In this document: piece after piece, positions 32,919 to 45,010 of the stretch
Position numbering within the stretch: the stretch's first letter is position 1
Layout: every line of letters starts with the position of its first letter
DNA from: Pachypanchax playfairii
Taxonomy: Eukaryota; Chordata; Actinopteri; Cyprinodontiformes; Aplocheilidae
Direction: 5' to 3'
NCBI GenBank assembly: GCA_006937955.1
Contig: SSNP01000001.1
Coordinates: 12,228,892 to 12,292,891 of the forward strand
DNA: 64,000 bases
Notes under the pieces: model-generated
What the model saw: the letters and a program-made list of their open reading frames with translations, nothing else
What the model was told of the DNA's origin: nothing
Databases searched by the model: none
Program-made: the position numbers and the translations under genes

Positions 32919-32999
32919 CATCTGACCTAGAGGTCAAGGTGCACTGACTCCAAGGTTTGTCTAACTGGGCCTCTTGGAAGTCTCGCTTTGCATTCCAGC

Positions 33000-33690
33000 G
33001 CCCTGAGGAGGGGGCGGGGGGTGGGGGGGTTGCAGCAGTCAGGCTTATTACTGGAGCAAGAGAAAGAGTGATAGAGAGTGAGAGAAACAGGGAGGGAGGG
33101 AGGGAGAAGTGGGGGGTTGAAAGAAGCTGGAAGGTATTATGGACTGCTCGCCTCTTTTTTTCCTCCCTCTCAGCCAGCAAGAGTTCTACAACAAAGTGTA
33201 GGAAACACAGAAAACTTGAACCTGCTCTCGTCCAGCTGCCTCGGCCTTCTAAGCAGTTCACTTGTTTTCTTTCCCCGCCACTGCCTGCGCATGTTTCCCG
33301 CACTTGCATTCTCGCCCTCCCTTCGCCTCCGTCTCTGGGCTGCGTGTAAGAAGATCACTTTGTTTCCGTTGCCTTTTTCCGCGGTGCTGCAGACACACAT
33401 GGAGGAGAGGATTGAATTTGAGGAGATAGTGACGGGGGCCTGGTGGGGAGGGGGGTGTGGTGTGTTGCACAGCTGCAAGACTCCCTCCATCTCCACAGCA
33501 GGACTAATGCTCCCCTCCCTCTCTCTTCTCTGGGTGTTTGACTCTCCCTCTGTCGCGCTCGCTGTGCTTTCTGCCTCTCGGCGGGGTGGGGGTGCCATAT
33601 GGAAGCTCAGAAAAATGTAAGTGAATCGGAGATAGACGAGGGGAAGCTTTCGTTTGAGTGCTCAGATGCTGGGATCTGTAGGGTAAGTGA
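33000..33690 (+). promoter_or_regulatory. GC/CpG-richer candidate promoter and first exon
   Basis: GA-rich then CT-rich and CpG-containing DNA (CGCGCTCGCTG near 33552) in an AT-rich setting. A 28-codon open segment from ATG 33599 (MEAQKNVSESEIDEGKLSFE, then CSDAGICR) ends at 33682 before a perfect GTAAGT donor; another GTAAGT lies at 33616. I do not recognise the peptide and see no partner exon. It could equally be a non-coding first exon. Confidence 0.3.
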
Positions 33691-36600
33691 TATTCTGTTT
33701 CTCCGTCAGTACTTTTTTGAAGTTGTGTTTTCCTCATATGCTGAAATTCATCGGGTGTTTCTTTTTGCTTGTCAGTTAGATATATGTGGTGTTAGTGTTG
33801 GACTCAGTTCAGTTTTTAGATGGAGATTTAAACCAAATCTGTCTTCCTTTTCATGTTTCAACGTAGGAAACACTTTATAAGCACCAGCGATAGGAGGGTT
33901 TTAAGATTTAAGTTTTGAGGGTCAAGGTGGACTGATGGTGTGGAGGGGGGGTGGAAAAGAGGCCGCATGGGGGAAGGGAATTCCGAGAGGTCAAAGAGAA
34001 TAGCATTTGTCGAAGGTGGTAAAACGGCTTTGAAAACTTTTTGCGTTCTGACTTTTTCACTGTGAAGTTTGTGATTTGTGATCGAACTGAAGTCAGTTTT
34101 ATTTATTTAGATGATAAAATGAATCAGCTGCTCGGTCTGGAGGCTGCAGACTGCAAAAACCATCTGATAAGTTTTTAATACACACACAAGAAAAATGTTT
34201 CTCTTTCTGTATTTTAATGTTTTATTTCTGCTGCAGAAATACGTTATTACACATGCATGAAATGAAAGAACGACACACTGTTGATCATTTCTTTTGACCC
34301 AAAATGGAAATGAGCGTTTAAGTTTCAAAGCCACGACGGCTCCAGTCGACTCAACCTCGATCCCGGTTTTGTTGAAATGCTTCAGGAATCCAGATTTTTC
34401 TCATAACACAGTTAAAGTTGTTGCAGAATGTTAATAGTTTTCTTATCTCAAACGAATGAAGGAACAGATAGTTGTAGATTTAGCTGCAGTTGCAAACTAA
34501 TACTTGACTGCAGGCTCACTGAATAAGTCCTTTGTGTGAGAAAACGAATGGATCTCTCGCTCTGGATTTGCAACTAGACCTGAGTTTTTCTTTGTATTTG
34601 AGTTTTCTGTTTTACAACAGGGTTAATTATAAGGACATTTTTCAATCAAGAGACCTAGTAAATTAATTTGATAAATAAGTTAAAAAGCTATTGTGAACAA
34701 ATGATTTGCAGTTCATAAACACACTAAAATCTTTACATCTCAAAGTTGAACTCAGATCAAATAAAACAGCCTTTTTTGTTCTATATAACATTTTTTGGTA
34801 AATTAACCTTCTAAATAATGATTTACTTTTTGCATGAGTGCAACAAACTGACAGCTTTCTGCAGCTGATGAACTTTCTAACTTCTGAACCTCGAAGGTTC
34901 ATTGATAGTTCGGGGTTTTGACCTCACTCCATCGTCTCGTTGATGAAACCTGAACTCGTGTCTCTGACTGACTCATTCTGTACTTCCTTTGCACTCTTTG
35001 TTTATCAGACATGCCAGCTGCATGGGAACTTGCAGTAATGGACTCACCTCTCCCTGAAAGGTGGTTTTAACTTGAGATTTTACCCGACTTGAGTTTTGCC
35101 TGTTTCTTTTTGCTTGAACCTGTGCAGCATGTTTGTGAAAGTCGAAAGACGCAGCGAAATTAGTGCTGGATTTCTGTCACTACTGCAGCCCCTTTATAAA
35201 TACACAGACTGTAGAATCTAGCTCTCTATTTTGAGCATGTAGGTCACCATCTAATGAAGCAGCAGAGCAGAAGACAGACAAAACAATGACTTGTAAGGTT
35301 GTTGTCAAAAAGTTGCACTTTTAATAAAGGCAGCAACTCTCTCAGTCCCAACAAGGTCTGTATGTATTTCTCGTTTGACCATCGAGAAATAAAGAATCTA
35401 TATCAGTCAGTTTGACACGTTAAATTTAAGTTTGCATTTTTTTCCCTGAAAAAGTGACTGTTATCTAGTTAAAAATAAAAAAAGGGTTTTCATATGTTCA
35501 GAACAACAAGTGTGTAGATAAAGGTAACAGCTTGCTGTCGTTTATACAAAGCAAAGAAAAGTCTTCAGATAACCTGCCTGACCCCTGCAGCCAGTTTTAG
35601 CCCTGTAGATCATGCCTCCTGTGGTTATAAATTAGCCCAGTTGTTGTGTGCTAGCGGTGAAAAGGAAAAGCTCACTTAGTAGCAGTGATTTATTAGTTGT
35701 TAGCCAGCTGCTGACATGTGAATGACACAGGTGGCATTGAGGATGAAAACAGAAACTCAGAAAGCAGGCAGGATCTGATGGCCTCAGGAAATAGGAGGTG
35801 GTTTCCTTTTCTGCCTCTCTACCAGTGCATGATTTACATTTTAGAGGTCCTGCCAGGGAATTTTTCAGTCACTCACACAGCAGGTTTATATTACTGCATT
35901 TTAATTTATGTTGTAGTTTTCAGCCTGTTTTATGTCATCGGGCTGTACTACTCTGCTCAGCAGTTTGTTTGACAGGTAAAATAAGGGTGATTGGAAAAGT
36001 TCAACAAAAAGGAAAATTCAACCGAAACACTTTGATGTTTATTTGTCGATCACTTTCCAACACCTATAGCCAAAAAGATCCCCAAACATGCTGTGTACAC
36101 GTGGAAAATCAATGTCTTATCCATCATCTCTAAATCAAGTTGTGCATACTTCCATTACAAGCATAATGCAAGGAAGATAATTTTGTTAAGATGTTTGTAT
36201 GACAGTCTCAATCTGGGTATTGTCTTACTCGGGTTATGATCATATTACTGGAGTGCATTTAAGAGGACTGAATGGGACCTACTAGCCTCTTCTGTGTGTA
36301 ACAGACTAAAAGGAACTAAAGCCACAACCGGACAGTAAAGAAACAGTAATTATTGTTACAACCAAGATTCTGAGATCACTGGTTTAAATGAGAACTTTGT
36401 GGCTACTTCTGCCATTAATCTGGAATTATGATAACTGCGAAGTGTGAGAGCATGAAAAGTAGATCTGTGGTTGACTTTTGCAGACTAATGTATTGAAGCA
36501 GTGTGTGATGTGCTCAAGTCCTCACAAAGGAAATATGGAGCCGCAGGAGGGATCATGAAGAATAAAAAACTAATCATGATTATATAAAATAAGTATGTTT

Positions 36601-37240
36601 TCCTCAGAAAAACATATGTTATACATGTATTTTCTGATTCAAACTATTTTTAACACTTTCGTAATTATACATAGCTGAATTAGAGCAAAACTGCCAGGAC
36701 GTTCAGCAGCGACGTGTCTCACCTTTAACTGTTTGTTCGGCTCGTGTCCATTTCTGTTTCAGAGAAGAGTCACGAGGTGAGGCAAAGTCTGCCTCACCTG
36801 CAGGGGGTGGGCATGAGCTAACAGGTGCTTGTCGCTGCCGTCCTTCAACACAGTCAATTAACCAAGTGGCTTCAGTGATCTGAGATTTTTAAAACTAAAA
36901 TAAAATAAGGAGGATTTTTACAACCAAATAACAGCTTTTAATGTAGAAGCAGAGACATGTGGACTTCATATACAAATAAAGGTTAGACAACAAATAGTTT
37001 CAGTTTAAAAAACAAAAAAAAAAACAAAAAAAACTAAATTTTGACCTTGAGCAAATTTTTCTCCTTTTCCTTGTTCTCCTCTTTATGAGCAGCCTGTTCT
37101 AAAATCGATAACAACACCAGAATTTAAAGTTTCAAAAACAACTGGAGATTTAACTGAGGGTCAAAGTAAAATTGTGTTTTTCATATCTCAAGACTTTTAT
37201 TACCTCCATGACATGAATAAGTTTTTTCAGGATTTGTTTG
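33691..37240. other. Intergenic or intronic, nothing recognised
   Basis: 3.5 kb of AT-rich DNA. No named repeat or coding exon found. If 33.6 kb is a first exon this would be its first intron. Confidence 0.4.
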
Positions 37241-37440
37241 TTTATCTGTTAACAACTCAAAAACATCTTTTTTTTTATTATTATTAAATATTATTTATTT
37301 TTATTTATTTTGAATGGTTAAATAACAAAATACAAAGTAAATAAACAATACAGGAAACAGACAAAAGAAAAAATACATAAACAATAAAAATATATTTTAA
37401 AACATATAGTTTCAATAAACAAACCCATCTGTAAAACAAA

Positions 37441-37678
37441 ACAAAAATTTCTGGATGGATTTTGATGAAATTTTCAGGATGGGTCAGAAATGGACTAATC
37501 GATTACATTTTGGTGGTGATCCGGATCACTGTCTGGGATTTTGATCACATTTATTCCTGCATTCAGACAGTTTTCTGGATCACCACCAAAATCTCACTCA
37601 CTTCCTCCTTGGACCATTTGCGACCTTCCCTGAAAATGTCATCAAAATCCATCCAGAAGATTTTGAGTTATCTTGTTA

Positions 37679-37680
<2 letters not shown>
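37441..37680. repeat. Hairpin-like fish repeat ending in (AGAC)n
   Basis: Two arms are imperfect inverted copies: TCTGGATGGATTTTGATGAA near 37450, and TCATCAAAATCCATCCAGAA near 37640. Inner arms are TTTTGGTGGTGATCCGGATCAC and GGATCACCACCAAAATC-like. Probably a foldback MITE-type element. Confidence 0.6.

Positions 37681-37688
<8 letters not shown>

Positions 37689-37768
<80 letters not shown>
37689..37768. repeat. (AGAC)n microsatellite
   Basis: About 20 uninterrupted AGAC units directly after the hairpin repeat. It creates the spurious TDRQ-repeat reading frames on the + strand. Confidence 0.98.
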
Positions 37769-38689
37769 CGCACCACATTGCCTCCCACCATCATCATCAT
37801 CATCATACAAATAGCTGCTATAAGGCTGAAGATTGAACTGAACTCTGTTAAACAGAATTTTCTCTGAAATGGTACAGGGCCTTTATTTTGCAGTTAGTTT
37901 TTATCAAAATAAAATGTTAAAATTACACATGCTATCATATCATCTAGTGTCGTTCTAATCATTAATTAGAAATTGGAATCAAGCAATCTATTGATGTTTA
38001 TACAGGAAATATATCTACACAACACAACCTGAATCATGATCCACCAATAATGACATGCATCGCTGAACATCTTTCTACCCCTGATCAAATAGGTTGTGAG
38101 ATCTATATATAATCTAAACATAATAAATTCTAACCCTAATAATTTGTCAGAGAAGTGAAAGCTACCAACTTAAATCAACAAGACATCTCCAACTTCTTCT
38201 GTTGTTGAATAGCAAAGCCGTGAGATCCCGTCAACACCTGAAGGAAATCCCCATCTTAATGTTGTTTTGAAGTCAGGACAGTGTTTCATTCATTTACATG
38301 TAGACGGGATTTAAAACTGAAACAGGAACCTGCCATGTGGGACACTGGATTGGATTCATCTTCCAGGTTCCGTTCCCGGGTCTAGTTTTTTTTTTTTTTA
38401 TCTCTATTGATGCGGAGAGCACAATGTAATAGAAAATAACTGCTGAAACATTATATGGGTGATCTCATATTTACTATCGCTTTCATGGCGGGACACAACA
38501 TAATGCTTTTTCCACACATGTGTGTAAATTTCAATGCAAGTCAATATGTTCAAATAGATATGCAACAGCTAAACAGTCTATTTTTTTTCCTCTTGGGAGC
38601 GTACCTTAAATACAGAAACAATTCATGTTTTAAGTGATTTTTATTTTAGGATTTTAAATTGTGTGCCAGAATTAAGAAGTTGTTGCTGA

Positions 38690-39668
38690 AGCCTTGGTCA
38701 CAATGACCCATACGAACAGCTACAAACAATATTTGGACCATTTCCTACAACCTCCTTAAAGAAGCGCTGTGTTTGTGGCCCAGTCATTGGTCTGGTTCAA
38801 GAATTTAGCTGAATGCACCACGACAACCCTCTGTGTAGGAACACTGTTTGAATGACTTCCAAACAATCTGCACACCACGAGCGATGATTAGGGACGATTT
38901 ACTTTATTATTTGCTTCCAAAATTGTTGAAGACTGTATATTTTTACAAGATCATAAAATAAACCACGATGAAGAACTGATGTTTCCAAAAAATTATACTT
39001 TTCATTTTTCATGATATGTGAGGCGACACAGTGAAATAGCTCGGCAAGTTCTTGTTCTTTCTGACTCGTGGTCCAGTTCATGGAACTGAATCTGGTTCTG
39101 GATGTAGAGGTGCTGCTTCTGGATCCATTCCTGAACCCACCAGCTTCTCTCCAGGTCCACAAAAGCAGCAGCTACAGCTGGTAGATCTTCTTCTTCCTGC
39201 AGCTGTAGAAGGTGCAGCTGGAGTCTCTCTGTATTATTGTCAGTTTGAAAATTAGAAGTTTTGAAGCAGACGTGATGATCAACACAATTTTTGAGATACT
39301 GGACCTCCATCACTTATATTCCCTGATAAAATGTGCCGACAGCCAAAGCATCTGCATACCAAGCACTTGAAAGTGCTGTGAGTTGCACATGGGGGGGGGC
39401 TGTTTGTGTATCTTATGACAATGATTTTTGTAAGCTGGTTGTAGGTTCCGACGCACCCTTATGAAGAAAGCAAGAACTCTGCTGCCAGCGTATGGCTTAA
39501 AATCACCTAATGTGCTCAGGAATTCATCAAGTTGCTCATGTGACGGCCGTAACAACTTCCTGTAGGAAACATTGTTCGCCTCCATGAATGTTTCTGAAAT
39601 CCAGGTTTTGTAGGAAACAGAAGATTCATATGAACCCAGCGTTCATACGGGTCATTGTGACCTGGGCT
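38690..39668 (-). mobile_element. Harbinger-like DNA transposon remnant
   Basis: 979-bp region with terminal inverted repeats: left AGCCTTGGTCACAATGACCC, right in reverse AGCCCAGGTCACAATGACCC, continuing about 29 bp with a few mismatches. Flanks are TGA and TAA, compatible with a 3-bp duplication that has one change. Minus-strand frames inside carry a short transposase-like stretch with an RSWWVQEWI motif. Confidence 0.65.
39002..39313 (-). pseudogene. Harbinger transposase-like N-terminal fragment
   Basis: Minus-strand frame with DLERSWWVQEWIQKQHLY followed by a charged stretch. The RSWWV-x-W segment resembles the N-terminus of fish PIF/Harbinger transposases. No DDE domain follows, so it is a remnant inside the 38690-39668 element. 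Confidence 0.4.
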
Positions 39669-40041
39669 TAAATTGTTGAGACCTTTTTTCTGAAACTGCA
39701 ACATTTATAGTGTTGACAAATATAGTTTTTTCATATTCTGTTAAGAAGCGCAATTAATAAAGCATGTCGTAGTTTGTGTCTTATTTTTTTTTTAATTACA
39801 AAATCAGCAAAGGTGGGTAGCTTGTAGTTATTGAAACAATGTTGTGACTCCAGGAGCCGTTAGTACAACGTCTTCAGGTTTGCATGATGAAAAAAAATTC
39901 CCCTTTCAAGTAATGACTGATAATAATTATTAGAAGTAATTTTTTATTGAATCATTGATGAAAATAGTCCTGGGCATTGTGTGGAGAAAATAACTCAGGT
40001 ATTAAATGTTCACTTTGCTTTTGCTGCATGCTTGTAGTTAA

Positions 40042-40594
40042 AGGTGCAGTATGTAAGAATTTTACAGTGAAATACTCACACAACAGTCTAATATCCTACT
40101 GATGTTATAATAAAGTCACATTGTAACAGATCTTGATCTCAGTCAGTTGGGTGGTCGCTAGTTTTGGTTATTTTATAAAAGCTAGCCCGGACTGGAATCA
40201 TTATTTACACGTCTAGACTTCCTGGTTCCATAACGAATCACATGTGAGTCTGCAAGGTCGCCAAGTCTTCAACACAAGCAGCTGGAATTCCACAACGACC
40301 AGCAGCAAAAAGTAATAAACCACCACATCCTTCCAACTGATCAGCCAAGCTGCACGTGATGGGGCGTTCAAATACACTTAGGAAAACTCAATGCTGAACG
40401 AATAGACCTTCAGACATTCCCAAAAATTGAACAAATACAAGTGAAACAAAACGAGAATCAACATCAGAACTGGCAACCCAACAGAAAAATCAGCGAGGGG
40501 AGGAGGGGAGTGACTGAGAGCAGAAGTTTTTTTTTCTACAGGAACTGCAGGATTTGGATTTTACAACTAGGTCTAATTCTTACATACTGTACCT
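40042..40594 (+). mobile_element. Complete TTAA-type MITE
   Basis: 553 bp between TTAA at 40038-40041 and TTAA at 40595-40598. Inverted ends AGGTGCAGTATGTAAGAATT and AGGTACAGTATGTAAGAATT (right end read in reverse). No coding capacity. The TTAA duplication points to a piggyBac-like mobiliser, but the ends do not start with the usual CCC, so the family is uncertain. A truncated copy is at 8342-8560. Confidence 0.8.
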
Positions 40595-40599
40595 TTAAC

Positions 40600-43500
40600 A
40601 TATGAATGAGAAAATGTTCTTCTTTTAATTTGCAACACAAAAATGTTTTGCAAATGGCACGAAAAGTGTTGCTCACTTTCCTGGACACGAACAGAAAAAC
40701 CCACACAAACACATACGGTCCTGACTGTGGGCACAAAAAGCCCCTAGTGGGTTGGTCAGATAGGGGATGATGTCATGTCTTAGATGGAGGCTGTGTGTCC
40801 CATTACCCATGATCCATTTCTTATGCAGATGTCCTTCCCAAAGAAAAAAAAAACAAAGGAAAATACTAAACAAATTCCAGATAAAAGATTTTCTCCTTTG
40901 CTAACATTATAACTCAACTATTATTACATTCTTATTGAAATGAAGACGTAGAACAACTTTAAACAAACAACATGAACAACAGTTTAAAATAACAAAAGAA
41001 AACAAAATGTAACAAGATTTCACCCAAATGTTTTTCCACTGAGAAATTAATTTACCACTTTTTAGAAATATTCAGTCTCTATGCTGCTAAAGATGAAGAA
41101 AGACATTGTGGAACATTTATAACAATAACATACTGTATTTATACTCAGTCTTATTACATACACTTTCACCGAGAGTTGATGGTACATGAAATAACATTTC
41201 TCTCACTGCTGTAATATATAATAATGTAGTACAGTGGCTGATGTAAGAAGTGCTGTTGCAGACCGGAGTGCTTCGACATTTTGTCTCTTTAAACACATTT
41301 CCTTTGAAATAGAACTGAACTCGTTTATTCTTAGTGTGTTTTATTCTAACGGATCTCGTTTTGTGTTTTAGTAATGTTAAGATGTTTATTTTGGAAAGCT
41401 GTCTGACACATAGGTCAAGAGATCGTTATCAATTTGTCTGCATGTGTGTCGTCTCTGCATGCCGAGCGGTTTCAGGGCTCCTCTCTGTGTGTTTCTTGTG
41501 TATTTGGGATGTGTGTCAGTCTCAGGGTTGCTGCTGCACACGTGATTCTCTTTGTACCATTTTAAACAGCTCTGCTTCAGGAATGACCCACGCCTTTTGT
41601 CGCCACACAAACGTGAGTGTTGGGGGGGCGCAGGGGGAGGGGAGAACACACCGTGCTCAGAGGCACACTGGGAAATGGCTTCCATACATTTAGTATTTCC
41701 TTTCTGAGGGCAGTCTTGTACGGTGCAGCGAGGTTGTTGCGTCAAAGCTGCTGTGGAGGGGAGGAGGTGTTGGTTAATGCAGACACAATGGGCTAAGTCA
41801 AACATTAGGAGTGAGACAAAGAACACTCCAGTCAGGTCACTGGGGGCCAACTCTTCCCATTATCTGAGGGAAGTGGTCTTAACTAGAAGGGGGGTTGAAC
41901 CCATCAGCAAATTAGTGGTCGTGCACACAGGCTGGTGTGTGTGTTTGGGTCACGATCAAAGCCTTGACAGTGTGTCTGTTTACAGAGGATAGCAGCACAG
42001 CACAGGACAGCAGTCACAACCAGACACAAGAGCAGGCTGGAGTAACAACACGCGTGCTATCATGACCATGTTATCATTGTCTCAGCCATGGTGTTTACTC
42101 ATGGGAAGCACAGGATAAGTTCTTTCTCATCTGCACTAAAAACAGCACAAGCATCATATGTCAGAGGGTTAGCTATATGTTCCTACACAGTTTTCATTCA
42201 GTCAAAAAACACATCCAGCGTCTCCACATGTAGTTAGCATTTTTTTAAACGTCAAATAAAATAATCTTTTTTTAAAATAAGCAAATAAACTCAAATTTCA
42301 GCTTTCTGTGGTTGAAATTGTAATTAAATGCTGTTTATTATAGAATATAATCTAAAAGAATATTAGATTTTGCCCTAAATATATTACTTTAAAAACCCAG
42401 CTCATTATCACATCCTGTAAATACAAGCTGGGACTGTGAAACATTCATACACCTTCACCATTTAGTTCAATTCAGATGAAGTTCATTCAGTTCAGTATGG
42501 TTACATTTATTTATATAACACCAATTAACAGCAACAATTATTTCAGGGCAAATACAAGTTCATTTAAAGTTTAATCATATACAACCAGGTTCATTCCAGT
42601 TCCACATTGTTTGGTTCCTTCCAGGTATAATCCCGCTCCGTAGTTATACTCCCATTCAAGACCATTGAAAGTCCAACTCATGAAATGTAGACAGGCTAAA
42701 GAAACGAACAGACTACATCAAATTTAATACAAATTTTATTTCCACATTACGATCATCAGCAGAGCAGCAGGTAAGAGAACAGACGCAGGAACTTTCCACC
42801 CAGATCCGAGAGAACATCTATTTCTACTGAATATCTAAAAATATCCAAATTAATGTGACTTAAGATATAAGACAAAAAAAACCAAACATTTTGACATTTG
42901 CCAAGTCATTTGGTGATATTATGGATTCATGTAATTCTTCAAATGATCAACAAATTATTTTTCATAATGGAAAGTTTTTCAGTTTTTTTTGTACATTAAC
43001 TTACTGAGTAAATTCACTGCGAGTTTCGGGTCTACTGGCCACTCAAGTCAGTAGGTAGTTCAGCTTTTTGCATTTTTATGAGCTAAGCAGCTCGTCAAAT
43101 TGTCACCTAGTTCATTACTCTAAAACAGGGTGTCAATTACATGGTAATTACACGCTTTTAAAGCTGCTGCTTAACTGCCTAACACCGGGAACATTTATGT
43201 TTTGTCTCCCAGTAAACCCCCTTATTTACTTTGGAGCTGTTTACTCCAGAACTTCCATAATAAAATAAATGACACTTAAAAAAATAACACTCACTGTTAA
43301 CCCCCCCACCTGAAACTTTAACATAAATATAAGCAGGAAAATAAACAGAACTTTATTCCAGGAGTCTTTAAAATGGCTATAGTGGACATTGAGCGTTGTC
43401 CCACCGTGTCCATCTTCTGCATGTGAAACCCTATGCATGTTTATGTGACTGAAGGGCCATTATGGGACAGGCTTTTAAGGGAGATCTGGGAAGTGGAAAC

Positions 43501-43860
43501 CTAATACTGCCTGACTGCTGCTCTTGTGTACATGATCTCCACAGCTGCTGGAGTAAAAGAAAGAACGAAGGAGAGAAAAAGGGACGAAGAAGAGGGGTGG
43601 GGGCAGGAGAAGAGCACGGTGCGCTCAGTAATTAGTTGTCTGGTTTTGTATTGACCAGTCTGGTGCCGAGGCCTTGGGGACTGTTAAATTTGCCATTGAA
43701 ACTGAAAGGATTATGCACCCAGAAGAAATTAAACGGCAGCAATGAATAGATTGTGGGGCAAATGCTAAACTGCTATTTTTGCTTCTTCCCTTTCTTTGTA
43801 TTTATTCTTCACACACAAGCCTATATGTTTGATCAGAAACTGCTGTTTTTCATTTTATAG
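40600..43860. other. Mostly unassigned non-coding DNA
   Basis: Apart from the retroelement-like fragment at 42465-42600, no gene or repeat that I can name. Several open frames here look random. Confidence 0.4.
42465..42600. repeat. Possible retroelement 3' UTR fragment
   Basis: TTTATTTATATAACACCAAT followed by AACAGCAACAATTATTTCAGGGCA-type sequence resembles the 3' tails of common fish retroelements. No protein remnant adjoins it. Confidence 0.35.
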
Positions 43861-43861
<1 letters not shown>

Positions 43862-43894
<33 letters not shown>

Positions 43895-43919
43895 NNNNNN
43901 NNNNCCCCCCCCCCCCCCC
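43862..43919. repeat. Poly-C tract with a 10-base assembly gap
   Basis: 33 C, then ten N (43895-43904), then 15 C, followed by a short CA run. The true length of the homopolymer is unknown. Confidence 0.98.
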
Positions 43920-44765
43920 ACACACACACACCCTCTTTCTATTTTAGGACAGATTATTATAAAACCTAATCATTAAAATCCAACTTGTGGGCTTTTGAAA
44001 ATTTAGTAACTATTTCAAATCCTTTCTGCTTTTTGGCTGCTGGGTGAGAGGTGAGATGTTGTGAGAATGTAACAAAATATTATTGAACGGTGATGATTGC
44101 TAGTGGAAATTGAGGTCCCCTGCCTGAGAGGGATTTGTTTCTCTGTTTACTCCCACTGAGGCTGGTGTACTTCATTACAGCGGGCGCACTAAGAAGAGAA
44201 CATCTTCCAAATGCCTGCAGAAGTTTCTGGCCTGGACAGGCTATATTTCTTTTTAGCTCAGCGCCCAGTCCGTCTCTCTGATACAAGCTCACAGTCTTTA
44301 ATTGAGACCTGCTGGTTGTAGGAACAGATAAAAAATCTGCCTCAGACCAAATGATATCACAGTCCTTTTGGACTCTGTTGTGCAGACCAGAGCTTTGAGG
44401 AAAGTTTGCTGTGATAGAAAGAATCAGGAGTAAAAGTGAGCCTGTGTTTGCGTCGCTCATCTGAACCTGCTGAACTGTGAGCCTTAAGCGTATCTTGTGA
44501 ATGTTAGTGAGGTGATGTCATGTTCTTTCTCACTGTTTGTGTAGCTGGCAGAGGCTAGCGAGCTGCTGGAGAAGGTCATATTCAGTGAAGAATATGTCAG
44601 CCCTCTACCATCTTACACTAAAGTCACAATAGTTCTTCGTGCTGCTGTTAAATCTTCTGGTTTTTAGTAGTTTCAGCTTTTCACTTTGACCTTTTTTCTT
44701 GGCACAAGAGGCAACTGACAGTGTCTGAATGACATGGGTTTCTCACCTCCTTAAAATCCATCCAT

Positions 44766-44876
44766 TCATCCATCCATCCATCCATCCATCCATCCATCCA
44801 TCCATCCATCCATCCATCCATCCATCCATCCATCCATCCATCCATCCATCCATCCATCCATCCATCCATCCATCCA
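44766..44876. repeat. (CATC)n microsatellite
   Basis: About 28 CATC units. It gives the HPSI/DGWM repeat reading frames on the two strands, which are not genes. Such runs in fish often mark the 3' end of a retroelement. Confidence 0.97.
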
Positions 44877-45010
44877 ACCTTCTTGTTCCTGTGCAGGGCC
44901 GAGGGGGATCCGCTGTCACTGGATGAGAGGCGGGGTTACACCCTGGGCAGGTCACCTGTCCATCACAGGTCTGGACGAAAAAAAGAGCAGACTGACATAC
45001 ACACAAACTT
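44877..45010 (-). repeat. Retroelement-derived fragment beside (CATC)n
   Basis: Contains GGCGGGGTTACACCCTGGGC and AGGTCACCTGTCCATCACAG, a very common sequence in fish retroelement 3' regions, directly adjoining the CATC tract. Orientation is inferred from the tract as tail. Confidence 0.5.

Noticed and set aside
33078..33620. Long overlapping frames on both strands at 32.7-33.7 kb
   Set aside because: Low-complexity GA/CT-rich DNA keeps several frames open; the peptides show no domain pattern. Only the donor-linked short segment was kept as a candidate.
37462..37867. Two + strand frames with TDRQ repeats
   Set aside because: Translation of the (AGAC)n tract and the foldback repeat; no protein features.
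44542..44667. Exon-like open stretch LAEASELLEKVIFSEEYVSP after a tgtgtag acceptor
   Set aside because: No recognised homologue, no donor with matching phase and no neighbouring exon; kept only as a note.
44681..45006. Reading frames of DGWM and HPSI repeats on both strands
   Set aside because: They are translations of the (CATC)n microsatellite and stay open only because of its 4-base period.
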